Shown piece by piece: positions 1 through 11,830 of a stretch of 64,000 nucleotides of DNA. Position 1 is the stretch's first letter. The number at the start of each line of letters is the position of its first letter. The stretch spans positions 28,020,755 to 28,084,754 of the forward strand of contig NC_053048.1 of assembly GCF_003473485.1 (NCBI RefSeq), read 5' to 3'. The position numbers and the translations under genes were made by a program. Below the pieces are notes generated by a model. The model was not told the DNA's origin. It saw only the letters and a list, made by a program, of their open reading frames with translations, and made no database searches. Source of the DNA: Medicago truncatula. Its lineage: Eukaryota > Streptophyta > Magnoliopsida > Fabales > Fabaceae.

Positions 1-780
1 TTTCTCAAAATTCTTAAACATGCCGTTCATTTTTAGTTATTATTATATGAATTTACACATACCAAGACAACCGTTAAAATTTTATTATATAAATAAGATT
101 ATTTAAATTTTTTTCTATAATATCCTTAATCAATTTGATTGTATTGGGTCCGAGTATCCCTTGTGCTCCTTTCAATAGATTCATTTTACTTATTAAAAAA
201 ATTAAAACTTAGGTGCATTTTCTTTAGATAATTTTCTATGGTTCTTAACTAAATTCATCATGATTTTTTTAAATCCATGATTTTTGCAAAGTTTTTTTAT
301 ATCTAAAAATATATGATTTTAGTTAAAAAAAACATACGAAAAGCACCTAGAAAATTGCACAGAAGTTTTATCCTTAAAAAATTATTTATTATCCCAATTC
401 AATTATTTCACTTATAGTACTAACAAAGGTAAATAATAATTGATTGTACAATTTTTTTGTTGAAAATAACAAACTCACTTCAATTCTCTCATACCAATTT
501 CGGTAGGCTTTTTTTATTCTTAAAAAAAATGAAAAGTACAAAACAAATTGAAACAATTTATTTTACAAATGTGATAATTAGAAAGATAAAACTTAATTGC
601 CTTTTTTTAGGTGTTTTCCGTGTGATTTTTTTTACATAAAATATACATACCTAGCAATAATTTCTCAAATACACAAATTTCTAAAAGTTTATTATAAGCA
701 CAAAAGGTGGATTTTATGTAAAAAACCACACAAAAAGCATCTATGATATACATCTATTTTCTTAATTAAAAAGACAGTAT
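1..780. other. AT-rich upstream flank of peptide gene A
   Basis: No gene is seen. Bases about 25-250 match, in inverted orientation, about 14250-14450 upstream of peptide gene C. Bases about 705-750 (AAAAACCACACAAAAAGCAT) match about 13905-13945 on the same strand. Short ORFs here are chance frames in AT-rich DNA. Confidence 0.5.
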
Positions 781-791
781 CATATGTGCAC

Positions 792-798
792 TATATAA
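792..798 (+). promoter_or_regulatory. TATA box of peptide gene A
   Basis: TATATAA lies 91-97 nt before the ATG at 889. It is followed by a leader with AACTTGAAGTTTGC and GATAATAGAGTTCTAAGATA. The same TATA-plus-leader block precedes the other five peptide genes, which is the main support. Confidence 0.6.
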
Positions 799-888
799 TG
801 AACTTGAAGTTTGCTATATGAATAATACAAGAACAAAAGATAATAGAGTTCTAAGATAAAATCTATAACAAAAAAAAAAAGGTAGAAA

Positions 889-1359
889 ATGGCAAAACAT
901 ATTTCCCAATATTTTCTCGTGGGACTTTTGTTCATTGCGTTGGCCCTAACTTTGGGTAAGAAATATATGAACTTTGATTCTTACGTTCTATTTCTTCTAA
1001 CATGTAACTATTTTCTTATTTATTTTGCTTGCATGTCGGTTTTTGTAACTTTTCTTACAAAAATATTTTCTTATCAATAGTTTGTTATCTTTGATAATAA
1101 ATAGTTTGATATAATCTTGTAGGTCGTTGTTAACTAAATATGTTGCCTTCCTTAAAATAAACCTAAATCTGTAGCTTAAAAAATGGATTTTAAATTTTTG
1201 AATTTTATTTTTGTAACAGGTCCAACACCAGGTTTGAGTTCATGCTTTCCTTCAGATTGTACAGAGCCAAGTAAATGCACATTAATTTGTGGATATAAAA
1301 GTGGATCATGTTTTGGGAATACATGTTGCTGTGAGTCTAGTACATTATCATATCCTTAA
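889..1359 (+). CDS. Secreted defensin-like cysteine-rich peptide A
   Basis: The gene has two exons, 889-955 and 1220-1359, with a 264-nt GT-AG intron in phase 1, giving 68 residues. Exon 1 encodes a hydrophobic signal peptide starting MAKHISQYFLVGLL, so secretion is expected. The mature part starts GPTPGLSS and has eight cysteines with spacing C-x4-C-x5-C-x3-C-x6-C-x4-CCC. The C-x5-C-x3-C core and a GSC before the last cysteines fit the plant defensin-like (CS-alpha-beta) plan, but the C4-C5 loop is short and the ending CCC replaces C-x-C. The start is the first ATG after the TATA box, and all six copies share it. A signalling, antimicrobial or symbiotic role is possible from the family only. 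A pseudogene is unlikely because the splice sites and cysteines are intact. Confidence 0.8.
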
Positions 1360-2160
1360 AATAAATTACATTATTATAAATCTTAATTATGTATTTTTAG
1401 TTTTACTAAAGATCCATATCCGGTTCACAACAAAAAGAATAAACAATCTTGTAAAAAAAAAAAAAAAAAATCGATTATACTAAATAAAGAACATCTTCGT
1501 CTAAAGTTTTTAATTTCATGTTTGAAGTATATATATAGTAATAGTAATTCACTTATATTCTCTTACTAGTCGTTTCTTGTTTTGATATTGCGAATTGCCT
1601 TAACTGGACGTGTTAGACTAACAATATCAGCCTTAACTAATGATGAGTTCTTCGGCACTTAGAGTTTTTTCTTTTTTTCCTCGGCTGTTAACTGCCGTAG
1701 GAACTTCGGAGTTAACTGCAGCCGGTTCCTACTTCGGTAGTTAATTGTTGCAGGAGAATTTTTCGTCTTTTACATGTGTTTTTCAGCCCTAACATATGTG
1801 TCAACAGCAATTTTCATCTTAACCGGTGACAATTTCGGAAACTCCACCAAATCATTTAAAGTAAAAAAAGTAGTAAATTATAATCAGGAGGAGATCTTCT
1901 CCGTGAATTTATCATCCAATGAAGTCCTTGTCTTTTATTTTTTTCTTGTCATTATAGTTGCAATAATTAAGAATAAAAGAGGAACGTTTTAGATGCACAC
2001 TGGACCTCTTCCAATGAAAAACTCATGGGAGAGGATCCAAGTTCCTTATTGTCTTCACATGGATTATTATTTTTTTATTAGACAATTAACTAAATTTTTA
2101 ATAAAAGTAGTAAACTGGATGAATTTGCAAGACTAATTGGTTCACAAATAGGAGATGATC
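1360..2160. other. 3' flank of gene A, no gene seen
   Basis: Bases 1360-1530 match the 3' flanks of peptide genes D, E and F (AATAAACAAT, ACTAAATAAGAAACATC, TTTTATTTTCA). Bases 1560-1760 hold odd short repeats of TTAACTGC and CTTCGG type. The 1774-1992 frame has no recognisable family. Confidence 0.5.
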
Positions 2161-3600
2161 CAGGAATCCAATAAACGAGGGGCTAAAAAAATTTATTGAC
2201 AAACATTACTCCTCTTAATGGGTAGGATTAGATTTTTCCTCTTAATGAACATATAACATATTATTGCCGGAATGCATATTTTTTATTTATTGACAAACAT
2301 TACTCCTCTTAATGGGTAGGATTAGATTTGAGGCGATTTCTTAGCATAGAAGATTTAGGAACGGTTGGATTCTTAAATTGAAGGAATCTTTGTAATTTAC
2401 TCAATAATTTCACAACATATTAGTGGAAAACAGTAGATATTTTCTATACGTAAAAAGGATGTACCCTATAGCGAGGACGATTGGAGGACCTCTATAAATC
2501 CAATGTTTATTCTCATTTTCTTTATTTCTTGAAATTTAAGGGTTTGACTCTAAAATTCTCATTAAAGGGATAAACGACACAAGACCTTGACAAATGTGTC
2601 AATTTTATAATTCGATCAATGATACCCAGATTTTATGTGTGAGTTATGCACATTTGTTCTAATGAAGGATCTTGGTGGAGCATCAAAGATCTAAAACAAA
2701 TGTAGGTTCTTTTAACCTCCAAAAGTTTGTGGGGTTGTTTCTCAAGGAATGCTCAAGGGGATTGAAACCAGGATAGCAAAGAAGATTTATTAGGCATGAA
2801 GATCAAAGTATTGCAAATTAGCTTGAGATTCTAAGACCTTGGAATCATCTAATTTCAATAGAGTTTGAAGATTTGAGGCTTTGAGGCGATTTCGTAGCAT
2901 AGAAGATTTAGGAACGCTTGGATTCTTAAATTGAAGGAATCTTTGTAATTTACTCAATAATTTCTCAACATACTAGTGGAAGTCAGTAGATATTTTCTAT
3001 ACGAAAATAGGATGTACCGTATAGCGAGGACGATTGGAGGATCTCTATAAATCCAATGTTTATTCTCCTTCTCTTTATTTCTTGAAATTTTAAAAAAAAA
3101 ATTAAAGGGTTAGACTATAAAATTGTGATTAAAGGGATAAACGACACATGACCTTGACAAATGTGTCAATGTTACCAAGATTTTATGTGTGAGTTATGCC
3201 CATTTGTTCTAATGAAGGATCTTGGTGGAGTATCACTGATCTAAAACAAAAGTAGGTTCTTTTAACCTCCAAAGGTAATTGTGGGGTTGTTTCTCAAGGA
3301 ATGTTCAAGGGGATTGAAATCAGGATCATAGCAAAGAAGATTTATTGGACATGAAGATCGAAGTATTGCAAGCTAGCTTGAGATTCTAAAACCTTGGAAT
3401 TATCTAATTTCAATAGAGTTTGAAGATTTGAGGCGATTTCTTAGCATAGAAGATTTAGGAACGTTTGGAAGACAATAGATATTTTCTCTACGAAAATAGG
3501 ATGTACCCTATAGCGAGGATGATTGGAGGACCTCTATAAATCCAATGTTTATATTCTTTTTCTCTTTATTTCTTGCAATTTAAAAAAAAAAAAAACAAAT
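2160..3600. repeat. Three direct repeats, about 550-bp period
   Basis: A unit beginning GAGGCGATTTCTTAGCATAG and including GGATGTACCCTATAGCGAGG starts near 2331, 2883 and 3430; the third copy is partial. Within it CTCTATAAATCCAATGTTTA looks like a TATA region, so the units may derive from an LTR-type repeat. A shorter direct repeat (TTTATTGACAAACATTACTC) occurs at about 2196 and 2285. No coding sequence is seen. Confidence 0.7.
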
Positions 3601-4275
3601 TTTAAGGATAATTAAAGTTTTTTGAACTTAGAAGAAAATAAAACTACGTATTGAAAATTTTTCTAGGAACGTAATTCCACATTTATTTATGAAGACGAAA
3701 AGAAAATTTTGATATATTTATATAGATAAAAAACATGCATAACAATAATACATATCAAATTCTTGTAAAAAAAAAAATACATATCAAATTTTTTAATTTG
3801 TATGCATATGAGATTATGCCCTCTAATCCACGAGCTGTGAACTTAATGCTAAAAGTTTGAACTTTATAAAGTTCAAGGGACAATGATCAAATTTCCTCAA
3901 AGGTAATTATAGAATAACTATTAGTGTCATTTAATAAATAATAATTTCTTCTACTTTTTAAATTTTTATTTGAAAAAATAAATTAGCTACTCTAATTGAA
4001 CGATATAGTTTATAAAGGAACTAATCTCAAACTATTGAAAATTATTGGTTGTTATTCCACCATTCATAATACATTTAGCATCAAAAGCCAATTTATTCGT
4101 CTACAAAACTCAGATTACTTATTTTAGTCTTAAGAAAAATCAACAAATATGGTTGTAGATAGCAATAATGTCAGTAAAAAAAGAGTTATAAAGAAACATC
4201 AATGGAAAAATGTATTTATATTATTTTTTGATAACCAAAATTTATTTTAAATATGAAGATATAGAGTGTGTTAGA
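3600..4275. other. AT-rich spacer
   Basis: Nothing recognisable: no long ORF, no clear terminal repeats and no RNA gene. Confidence 0.5.
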
Positions 4276-5230
4276 GGGGGGGGGGGGGGGGGGGGGAATA
4301 ACGCTTTTCAATTTTAAAAGAGTTTGTGAAAGCGTGAGTTAAAACACGATTATGACTATCATATTGTGTTTGATTATGATGATATGAATAAAGCAATGAA
4401 AGGAAATAAATATTCAAAGATGAATGAGAAGTTCACTGTTGAATCTTATTATACAATTCAACAATCAATACATACGTTCAAGTCACAAAACTAAACTATC
4501 TAAAACCAAACCTATTAACAATAAATCACACTCACAACTAACGAACACAAGGTATATCAAGTAATTGTTTGAAGTTAATTTCAACTTTGATTGTGAGAAA
4601 ATTAAATTGACGAAGTCTCATTAAGAAAATTGAGATTAGGTTTTGGTAAATTGTAAACTCACAATCATATAATGATCACTTCACACAATGAATTCATATA
4701 CACAAATATAATATGGTTACCTTTATGACATAAATAAGATTAGGAGATTGAAAAATAATAGGAGAACCCCAACACTTAACCGTACAAACTAATTTAGATG
4801 AAGGTACTAGTATTGTAGTAGGCCAAAACTTCCCAACAATTTTCTCTTCCTTTATTTATGACATTAGGAGATTGAAAAATAATAAGAGAACCCCAAAACT
4901 TAACCATACAAACTAATTTAGACATGATTGCACCAATATGGAATAATCGAAAGCAAGTGCACACGCCAAAGTTTTGACAAAGCACTATAACGATGTCTTG
5001 AGACATCTAAAACTTGCTAAGCATGCATGGCAAAGTGAAAGCAAGCCTGAAAAGAGAGTTATATCAGATGGGATGGGATATGAAGAGAGTTGTGTACATG
5101 TAGTGGAGGAGTAAATGTTCTGTAGTGGATTAGAATTTGAATTTCAAATTCAGCAGTTAATGCACAAAGGTTAAGCAAATCCCGCCCTCGGGATTAGGGT
5201 TTAGGCAAAAGGAGCATGCATTATGAACCT
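4276..5230. repeat. G21 run and possible LTR-like remnant
   Basis: A run of 21 G at 4276-4296 is followed by AATAACGCTTTTCAATTTTA, which resembles the edge of plant LTR elements, but no paired end is seen. A direct repeat containing TTAGGAGATTGAAAAATAAT occurs at about 4740 and 4862. The minus-strand 4794-5006 frame overlaps this repeat and has no family resemblance. Confidence 0.35.
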
Positions 5231-5704
5231 TAGTATTATATATTAAGATAAATATTTCAAGACAACTATAATAACATTAATAGTAAGAGAATATAAATGG
5301 ATGTATTTAATTGGATACAACTTAAGTTTGGGGCACCCTCCCACCATTATTTAAATCAAAACAACTTTCACCCCAATTCTTGAATGCATAATCCTATGCT
5401 ACATTGAGTTTTTTTCCTCTTTCACATCGAGGATTTGGAGACATCTTGCTTTCTTTATCTGGCCCCTACTTCCAGTTCTCCATTTTTTCTTTTGCTGACA
5501 TTGGACATCATAATATCTTCAAACATGAAATTACAACCTTTGGAGGAAGATGTTTCTTATTTAGTATAATGGATCTTTATTTATGAGATTGTTTATTCTT
5601 TTTGTTGTGAACCAGGTATCAATCTTTAGTAAAACATATATAAATATTTATAATAATGTAATATTTTTAAGGATATTATAATGTAATTTGTTTCAACAGC
5701 AGCA

Positions 5705-6201
5705 CTAATCACAGCAACATTCATTGTCAGAACAATTTGCTTTTTTAGACCCGATATAAGCGCAAAATTCTTTGCATCTAGTAGGATCACTACAATCCCC
5801 ATGATAGCAGAGTCCTGTTACAAAAATAACATTCACAAATTAAAAATTCATTTTATAAGCTAGATTCTCTCGTCCCTATTATAAACAAAAATCAATATTT
5901 TAGATTCATTTATTCAATGATGTATGTGGTCTATAATAAAGATCATATACATCATTAATTGAATGAATCTAAAATATTGATTTTTACTTATAATAGAGAC
6001 CGAAGGGTGTATATCAACATATAATGTTCTTTAAAAAAAACTTATATAATGTTAAATCTCTAAAAAATATTAAAATTCAGACAAGGTTATATCAAACTAT
6101 TTTTTTTTATTATCAAATATCACAAACTATTGATCTAAGAAAATATTATCGTAAGAAAAGTTACAAAAACCGACCTGCAAGCAAAAGAAATAAGAAAATA
6201 C

Positions 6202-6236
<35 letters not shown>

Positions 6237-6354
6237 TTTGTTAATTACATGTTAGAACGTACGATTAAAAATTCATATGTTTCTTACCCGATGCTAGAAC
6301 CAACGGAATGAACAAAAGTGCCAAGAAAAGATATTTGAGAATATGTTTTCCCAT
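5705..6354 (-). CDS. Secreted defensin-like cysteine-rich peptide B
   Basis: Minus-strand gene of two exons, 6354-6288 (67 nt) and 5814-5705 (110 nt), phase-1 GT-AG intron, 58 residues. The signal peptide begins MGKHILKYLFLALL and ends near ASG. The mature peptide begins GLCYHGDC and has eight cysteines spaced C-x4-C-x5-C-x3-C-x9-C-x4-CCC, then Asp and stop. The defensin-like C-x5-C-x3-C core is clear. With gene C it forms a subfamily with signal peptide ending LALLFI-LVLAS, and both lie on the minus strand. The 473-nt intron holds a foldback MITE and an ATT microsatellite that are absent from gene C's intron. Function is not known beyond likely secretion. Confidence 0.8.
5865..6010. mobile_element. 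Foldback MITE in intron of gene B
   Basis: The arms AATCAATATTTTAGATTCAT and its reverse complement flank a short centre, and the ends are CTCGTCCCTATTATAA and TTATAATAGAGACCGAAG. The matching intron of gene C lacks it, so it inserted after the duplication. Family is probably Stowaway-like. Confidence 0.6.
6200..6236 (+). repeat. ATT microsatellite
   Basis: About twelve ATT units lie in the intron of gene B. The corresponding part of gene C's intron has only TATTATCATATT. Confidence 0.8.
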
Positions 6355-6427
6355 TTTTCTTTTAGATTTTATCTTAGAACTCTATTATCTTTTGTTCTTG
6401 CATTATGCATTGCAAACTTCTAGTTGA

Positions 6428-6434
6428 TTATATA
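6428..6434 (-). promoter_or_regulatory. TATA box of peptide gene B
   Basis: TATATAA on the minus strand lies about 75-80 nt before the ATG at 6354. The shared leader ACAAAAGATAATAGAGTTCT follows. Confidence 0.55.
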
Positions 6435-6880
6435 GTACGCATAACGTAGTGTCTCCATTACTTTTTACTACTTTGTCCTTAATTATAAGATTTTTTTTTT
6501 TGAGAATTTTTTGTCCTTTCTTATAAGAAAATTTTGCTATTTTCAACTAGAATAATTATTTCTTTACCTAAATACCTTTATTTTTTTCTTCAATCAACAA
6601 TAAATAACATGTTGAAAACATAAACAAATTCTCTCTTTTAAAAAATAAAATTGTAAAAACAATAGTAATTGCAAACAAATTTAATATAAATATCAATTTT
6701 CTTAATTTCTATGATTTTGCCAAAAGAGTCTAATAAATAGGGACAAAGGTACTAATTATGATAAAACTTGGATGTATTTTTTATATATATTTTTTTTGTG
6801 TGGTTCTTCACATATTATTCATTTTTGTGCTTATAGCAAACTTTTAGAAATGTTATTATTTGTGAAATCATTCGCAAATA

Positions 6881-6985
6881 TTCCATCCGGTCACTATTAT
6901 AAGCAAAACTTCACTTTCAAGATGCATTAAATAATTAATGTATCTAAAAGTGAAATTTTTCTTATAATAGTGACCGGAAGGAGTA
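6881..6985. mobile_element. Stowaway-like MITE
   Basis: Inverted ends CCATCCGGTCACTATTATAA and TTATAATAGTGACCGGAAGG are flanked by TA. The internal arms ATGCATTAAATAATTAATGT are also self-complementary. It is absent at the corresponding place in copy 2. Confidence 0.65.
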
Positions 6986-7088
6986 TAGCTAAGGTTTTCC
7001 CTTCTAATTATCACATTTGTAAAACAAATTGCTTCGATTTTTTGTCTTTCAAATTTTAATGTACAATCATTTCTTGTTTTGCTAATAA

Positions 7089-7540
7089 TCCTGATTGTTT
7101 GAGGGAAAGTAACTTATATCATTTCATTAAAAATTAAATCAGGAATATATATTGGAATTTCATCAAAGATACAAAAGCTAGTACTAGATGTGGCTGCGTT
7201 AGCTAATTCATGTGCAACCTCATTTGATTGCCTCCTAATAAACTCGACATGAGAGTTTGTTAAATAGGAACTATAGAATTGGATACTACTGTCCATAATG
7301 GAACCAAATTCGGTAACATCTCCTCAACCTTTGTTGAAATAATCAGCTATTATTTTCGAATCAACCTCAAAATCAACGATTGCAAGTTGAAGTTCATGAA
7401 TCCACCGAATTGCATGATATAGAACCAGGGCCTCCCCAATGTCAACAGAGCACAATGGAGTGAACCATATGGTTTTTGAGCGAACATGGTTTCCTGCTGA
7501 ATCTCGGATGCATATGTCCAATCTTACCTTATTGCCGAAT
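7089..7540 (-). mobile_element. 5'-truncated LINE tail with RNase H-like fragment
   Basis: Minus-strand frames 7521-7324 and 7296-7114 encode parts of a plant RNase H-like domain of the type at the C-terminus of plant LINE ORF2. The first has DSAGNHV and GEALVLYHAIRWIHEL followed by VDSKIIADYF. The second has HVEFIRRQSNEVAHELA. The two frames are not continuous, so the copy is dead. It interrupts the duplication: copy 2 reads TTTTGCCCAATAATA, and here GCTAATAAT and GCCGAATAAT flank the insert as an imperfect target duplication. A host RNase H-like gene fragment is the alternative. Confidence 0.6.
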
Positions 7541-7861
7541 AATACTGTTTGTTATTATTGCATAGAGTGAAATAATTGAATTGGGATGATAATAGATTTT
7601 TTAAGGGTAAAATTTAGATGCATTTCTTGAATGGAGTCATTAAGAATCTTGAGAAATCCTTAAAAAAAAGAGAAATAAAACTAAGGAAAATTAGATAGAA
7701 AATTACAATAAATAAAATGTTTTGATATGAGATAGAAATATTCAAAATTCATATTTTTCTTTTTCTTTAAAAGGTAGTTGGATTAACGTGTCAATAGAAG
7801 AATAATTTGTTTTGATAAAAATATATTTGAAGATTAATTTCAGGACACGTATTATACGGTC

Positions 7862-8050
7862 ACTAGCAATGATATTTGAACAACCATGTGCTAACAACTT
7901 CTATGACAACCTCCTTTTTCTCTCTTCTCATTGGTCAAAAACAATGGAGAGAAAAAGGAAGAGAGAGAGTAAAAATATAATGTAAGTATGAGAGAGAAAA
8001 TTATCTAAAAGTTATTAAAAAATAATTGTACAAATATCATATATATATTT
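7862..8050. mobile_element. Mutator-like MITE
   Basis: The ends AATGATATTTGAACAA and AATTGTACAAATATCAT are inverted. The flanks CGGTCACTA and AAGTCACCT look like a diverged 9-bp target duplication, and copy 2 has a single CCGTCACCT there. It contains no ORF. Confidence 0.5.
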
Positions 8051-8577
8051 TTTTACTGAAGTCACCTGTTTAGGTTAAATCAATAATAAAATGACATTTT
8101 TATATTTCACTTTGCATTAATTTATGATGGTGAAAGAAACAGTTATAGTGAATAATGTTAGTTTTCTAAAATATCATATTTTTTATAATTTTATTTGTTT
8201 TCTTACACTATACGTAAAAATTTACACAACCGTACTGATGAGGATATCTCAATTGTTAGGTGCAATGCACGATCATAATCATCCATTAAGTTATTTGATA
8301 AAAGAAATTTCTTAGAAGGAAATCATTTTAAAACGTATAAGGAGTATTATTTATTACGTAATTTATCATCCATGTGTGGAAAAAAGTTATAGTATCATTT
8401 ATTTCAATCAAAATTTAATTCAATCAAAATTTAAATAGGAAGACTCACTCTTACCACGTAAAAACCCAAAAGTTAGAGAAACAGGATGGAGAAAGGAATA
8501 GGCTGATTTTAATCTTACATGTAGAAGAGGAATCATCGATCAATGCACGATGCTATTACTCATGCAATTTATTTTTC

Positions 8578-8880
8578 AATAAAGATGTAGACACCTTTGT
8601 GTACATTTTTTGTACCATTATCAAAATTTTAGTCAATCAAATATATTGTCTATGTGACCATATTTTTTCAGTTGTGTGATCACTATTTAGAAGCTGAAAA
8701 ATGTGGTCATGCAACTAAAATGCGTGTGACCACTATTTTTCCACTTAATTAATCAAATAAGTTCTGGAAAAATAGTGGTCATGCAACTAAAAAAATGTGG
8801 TCACACAGACCATATATTTGGATAACTGAAATTTTTTAGAGTGGTATAAACGGATGTACACATTAAGGGTGTTTAGCTAT
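8578..8880. mobile_element. Foldback MITE with GTGGTCA arms
   Basis: TTGTGTACATTTTTTGTACC near the left edge pairs with GGATGTACACATTA near the right edge. The inner arms carrying ATGTGACCATATTTTTTC and AAAAAAATGTGGTCACACAG also pair. Copy 2 (about 15385) passes straight from one flank to the other. Confidence 0.6.
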
Positions 8881-8984
8881 TATTGCTCTTTATTTTATAA
8901 TGTAAAAGTCAAACATTACTATAAATGTATATTTTCCCGTTTCTTGATAAACGTCTCACCTATCATTACCAAAAAAATTAAGAG

Positions 8985-10265
8985 AAATGATATCTGTACA
9001 ATTATTTTTGTACAACTTTTTCTTTCATACTCACATTATCTTATTCTCTCTCTTCCTTTTTATCTCTCTATTGTTTTTTACCAATGAGAAGGGAGAACGA
9101 CAAGGTTGTTCCAAACATCTCTCTGTCCTCTCTCTAGATCTCCATTGTCACCCTCCTCCCTTCCAATCCAACCTATATCCGCTGCTGATGTAGATTCAAT
9201 CGTTGGTGGTGCGATGACTGGCTTGGGCTGTTCGCATCACTCGGCCATCAGTTTTTCTCAGCGGTTGTTTTCTCCATCTTTAGCGTTCATGGTGGTGTTA
9301 GTTTGCTGCGTTTTTGTGGTGATTTGTGATGGTTGGTGGTTCTCGGCATAGTTCATGGTGGGTTCCAATTCTATCATGAACCACTGTTGTTACTGCCATT
9401 AAAAACTCTAGCCATCAATTAGGAAGTATTGCAAGGGGCGGTTAATTCATACAACCTTGAGTAATTTTTATTTTATTTTTATGTAGTGGTGATTTTTGTT
9501 TGTGGTGATGATGTTGAGGAGCTCGTAGGTTGTTTTTCGGTTGTGTTTGTCTGTGGTGTTTTGTGGTAGTTTCTATGGTGGTGCTGATATTGGGTCTTTT
9601 GTGGTGGGGCTCGTGGTGGTTTTTGATGGTGACGCTTGTGGTGGCTGATGTTGGTTTTTTGTGGTGATGCTCGTGGTGACTGGTGTTGGTTTTTTTTGAG
9701 AACTAATGGTGGTTTTTTGTGGTGGTTAATGATAGTTTTGGTGGTCGTGGTGCTTGTGATGGCTTGTGGTGGTTGTGCTTTTTGTGGGTTTTCTTCTATG
9801 AGTTTGTTGATGATGGAGTTTTCAAATACATGGATGTTAAACGGCGTGACTTGTTTAAGGTGCGGTTAGATGGATTTTTGGTAGGTTTGTTGGTTATTTT
9901 GGAGAGATTTTTCTACGGTTTGGCACAAGATTTGTTTCTGCTATTGCACAAACGTTTAGAATTTGTTTTTTGGAGATGACTTCTTGATTTGGTGTTTAAT
10001 TTTTATTGGTTTCGAGGGCTTTCGGTGGAGGGTGTTTTTGGTTTGTTTGTAAAAGTTTGTATTTGATACATGGAGGTTTGTTTGGGTGTTCTGCATATAT
10101 ACGACACACTTTTCTCTTGTATGTTTTTTTAAGTCTCCTAACTTAGCATTCCTTGTGCTTGCTAGAATTCTTTGTGTTTTAAATAAATTTCATTTTAACT
10201 TTTTTTTAAAAAAAAAAAACAAAATTGTCCCAAAAATTGTACCATTATTCAAATATCATTACTCA
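8985..10265. mobile_element. Unclassified 1.3-kb insertion, maybe Mutator-like
   Basis: Copy 2 lacks this stretch. The ends AATGATATCTGTACAATT and AATTGTACC...CAAATATCATTA are loosely inverted and resemble the 7862-8050 MITE, suggesting a longer relative. The interior (9100-10000) is rich in GGTGGT and TGGTGG words and is less AT-rich than its surroundings. Its overlapping frames are low-complexity and match no family I recognise. Confidence 0.4.
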
Positions 10266-11037
10266 AAAATTAAATCACACGTGAGATATATTTATTTCTT
10301 TTGGTTAAATGGAAAAGAAAAGTGACACCTGAGATCTAGTTATTGCTTTTCTTTAAATGTAGAATTAATTAATATGTTTCTTTTGCTAAATTATGGATTT
10401 AGGAAGTTTAGAGGTGTGGTTGGACTTAATCCATTTTCCGAGTCTTGCTTTTTTTAAAGAAATTTTATTAAAAGCACATTAGCATACGATCTGTATAGTT
10501 GCCAAAATAGCAATTGCTCTCAATTCTCATACACCAGCACAAATTGCAAACTAAATGAAATGTTACTAACTAGGAAGGGTAACACAGATTCAAAACACCA
10601 ACAATTGAGTCATACTAGTTGGATCCAACTTGCGACAACTAATGAGTGATATAGATAGCTCTTATATAACTATGGGTTGATGCTCTTACCAACAAGGTTG
10701 GACTATTAAAAATACCTTAGGTTCCCAAATGAAAAATTACATGTACACAAATATTTGTTAGTAAATAAATATTAGAAATGAAAAATTAATCTCGACTGTT
10801 AACTTCTTTTTTTGTGTTGTTATTACAACAATCTGGTTACCATTGCTTTGAAACAATTTGAAGATTCAATTCAAATATTAGTTGAGAGGTACGCAAATAA
10901 ATAATTATTTCAGTTAACACTAAATTTAGATTCTACCGATCCGTTCTTCTTTAACTAGAGCACATTAAACACTTGATATGATCACTTCAAATCAAGTGTG
11001 TGTTGGGTGGGGGTTGGAGGTTTTATGAGTGGCTTTC

Positions 11038-11830
11038 TGTTGCGAATTCGATGAGAAAACACGGCTATAACAAACTTGATGTGTGGAGCAAGTGATAATC
11101 AGACAACCAAAAAAAGTGTATGGAACAATTATAAACACAAGCCAAAAGTAGAAAACAGCGAGAGAGAAAAGAAGAGAGAACACAAAAGAATTTGTTGACC
11201 CAGTTCGGTCCAAATTGACCTAGTATGGGGGAGAGAGCAGCCCTCCGTTTCACTATATGATGAGTAACGTTACAAAAGAGATGTCAATGAGTTACAAGAA
11301 TAAGTCTCCCACCTAATTCTACCCAAAGTCCCAATCTCTTCGCGTAACCAAGAGACTAAATCCTAATAGTGCTTGCCAAGGTGAATCAACCCTCAAACCC
11401 TAGTGTTTGTTCCAAAGAGACAAACTCTATACAAATCCTACTTTTGTTGTTGCATTTCTAAACCTTTGTTTCAGCCCCCTCTATCTCAAAGTTTACACTG
11501 ATACAATGTTTGTACTTCTCTCAAATATAGGAAGATTTCTACACACAACAATACACTAGACATGAGCTACCAACCAAATGACACATTGAAACAAATATTT
11601 CTAGGTGCTTTAAGATGTTTCTAAGCTATAACTAACAATATATAAACATCATCAAATAAACCTATATAATGAACATCATCAAAACACAAACCTATAACTA
11701 AAAGAAACTTCATATTTGAGCTTAGCCACTTAACTCTTTCACAAAAAAGATCCCAAGAGAAAATCATGTCTGCTGATTCTAGTATTGGTTCTTGTTCTGG
11801 ACCGGCCAAAAGAATCTTTGGCCCATTCAC
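11038..11830 (-). mobile_element. Copia-type LTR fragment (fossil)
   Basis: The left edge TGTTGCGAATTCGATGA and the motif GTTGACCCAGTTCGGTCCAA with GGGGGAGAGAGCAGCCCTCC match the LTR at 59365-60180. The right end is uncertain. It joins the end of duplication copy 1, and no coding part is seen. Confidence 0.5.

Larger units (their letters stand above)
5255..11037. repeat. Segmental duplication, copy 1
   Basis: This block carries peptide gene B and its flanks. It is collinear with 12476-16063, which carries gene C. Matching landmarks are 5404-5590 with 12625-12810, 8330-8570 with 15170-15385, and 10438-11037 with 15660-16063. Several insertions are present only here, and the other copy shows the empty sites. 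Confidence 0.8.

Noticed and set aside
1774-1992. Possible seventh peptide gene
   Set aside because: It lacks the signal-peptide pattern, the cysteine core and the shared promoter leader.
6024-6311. 95-residue plus-strand frame
   Set aside because: It lies antisense across the intron of peptide gene B and includes the ATT microsatellite (poly-Leu).
9106-9979. Overlapping 77-86-codon frames
   Set aside because: GGTGGT-rich low-complexity sequence inside an insertion; no family, no consistent frame.
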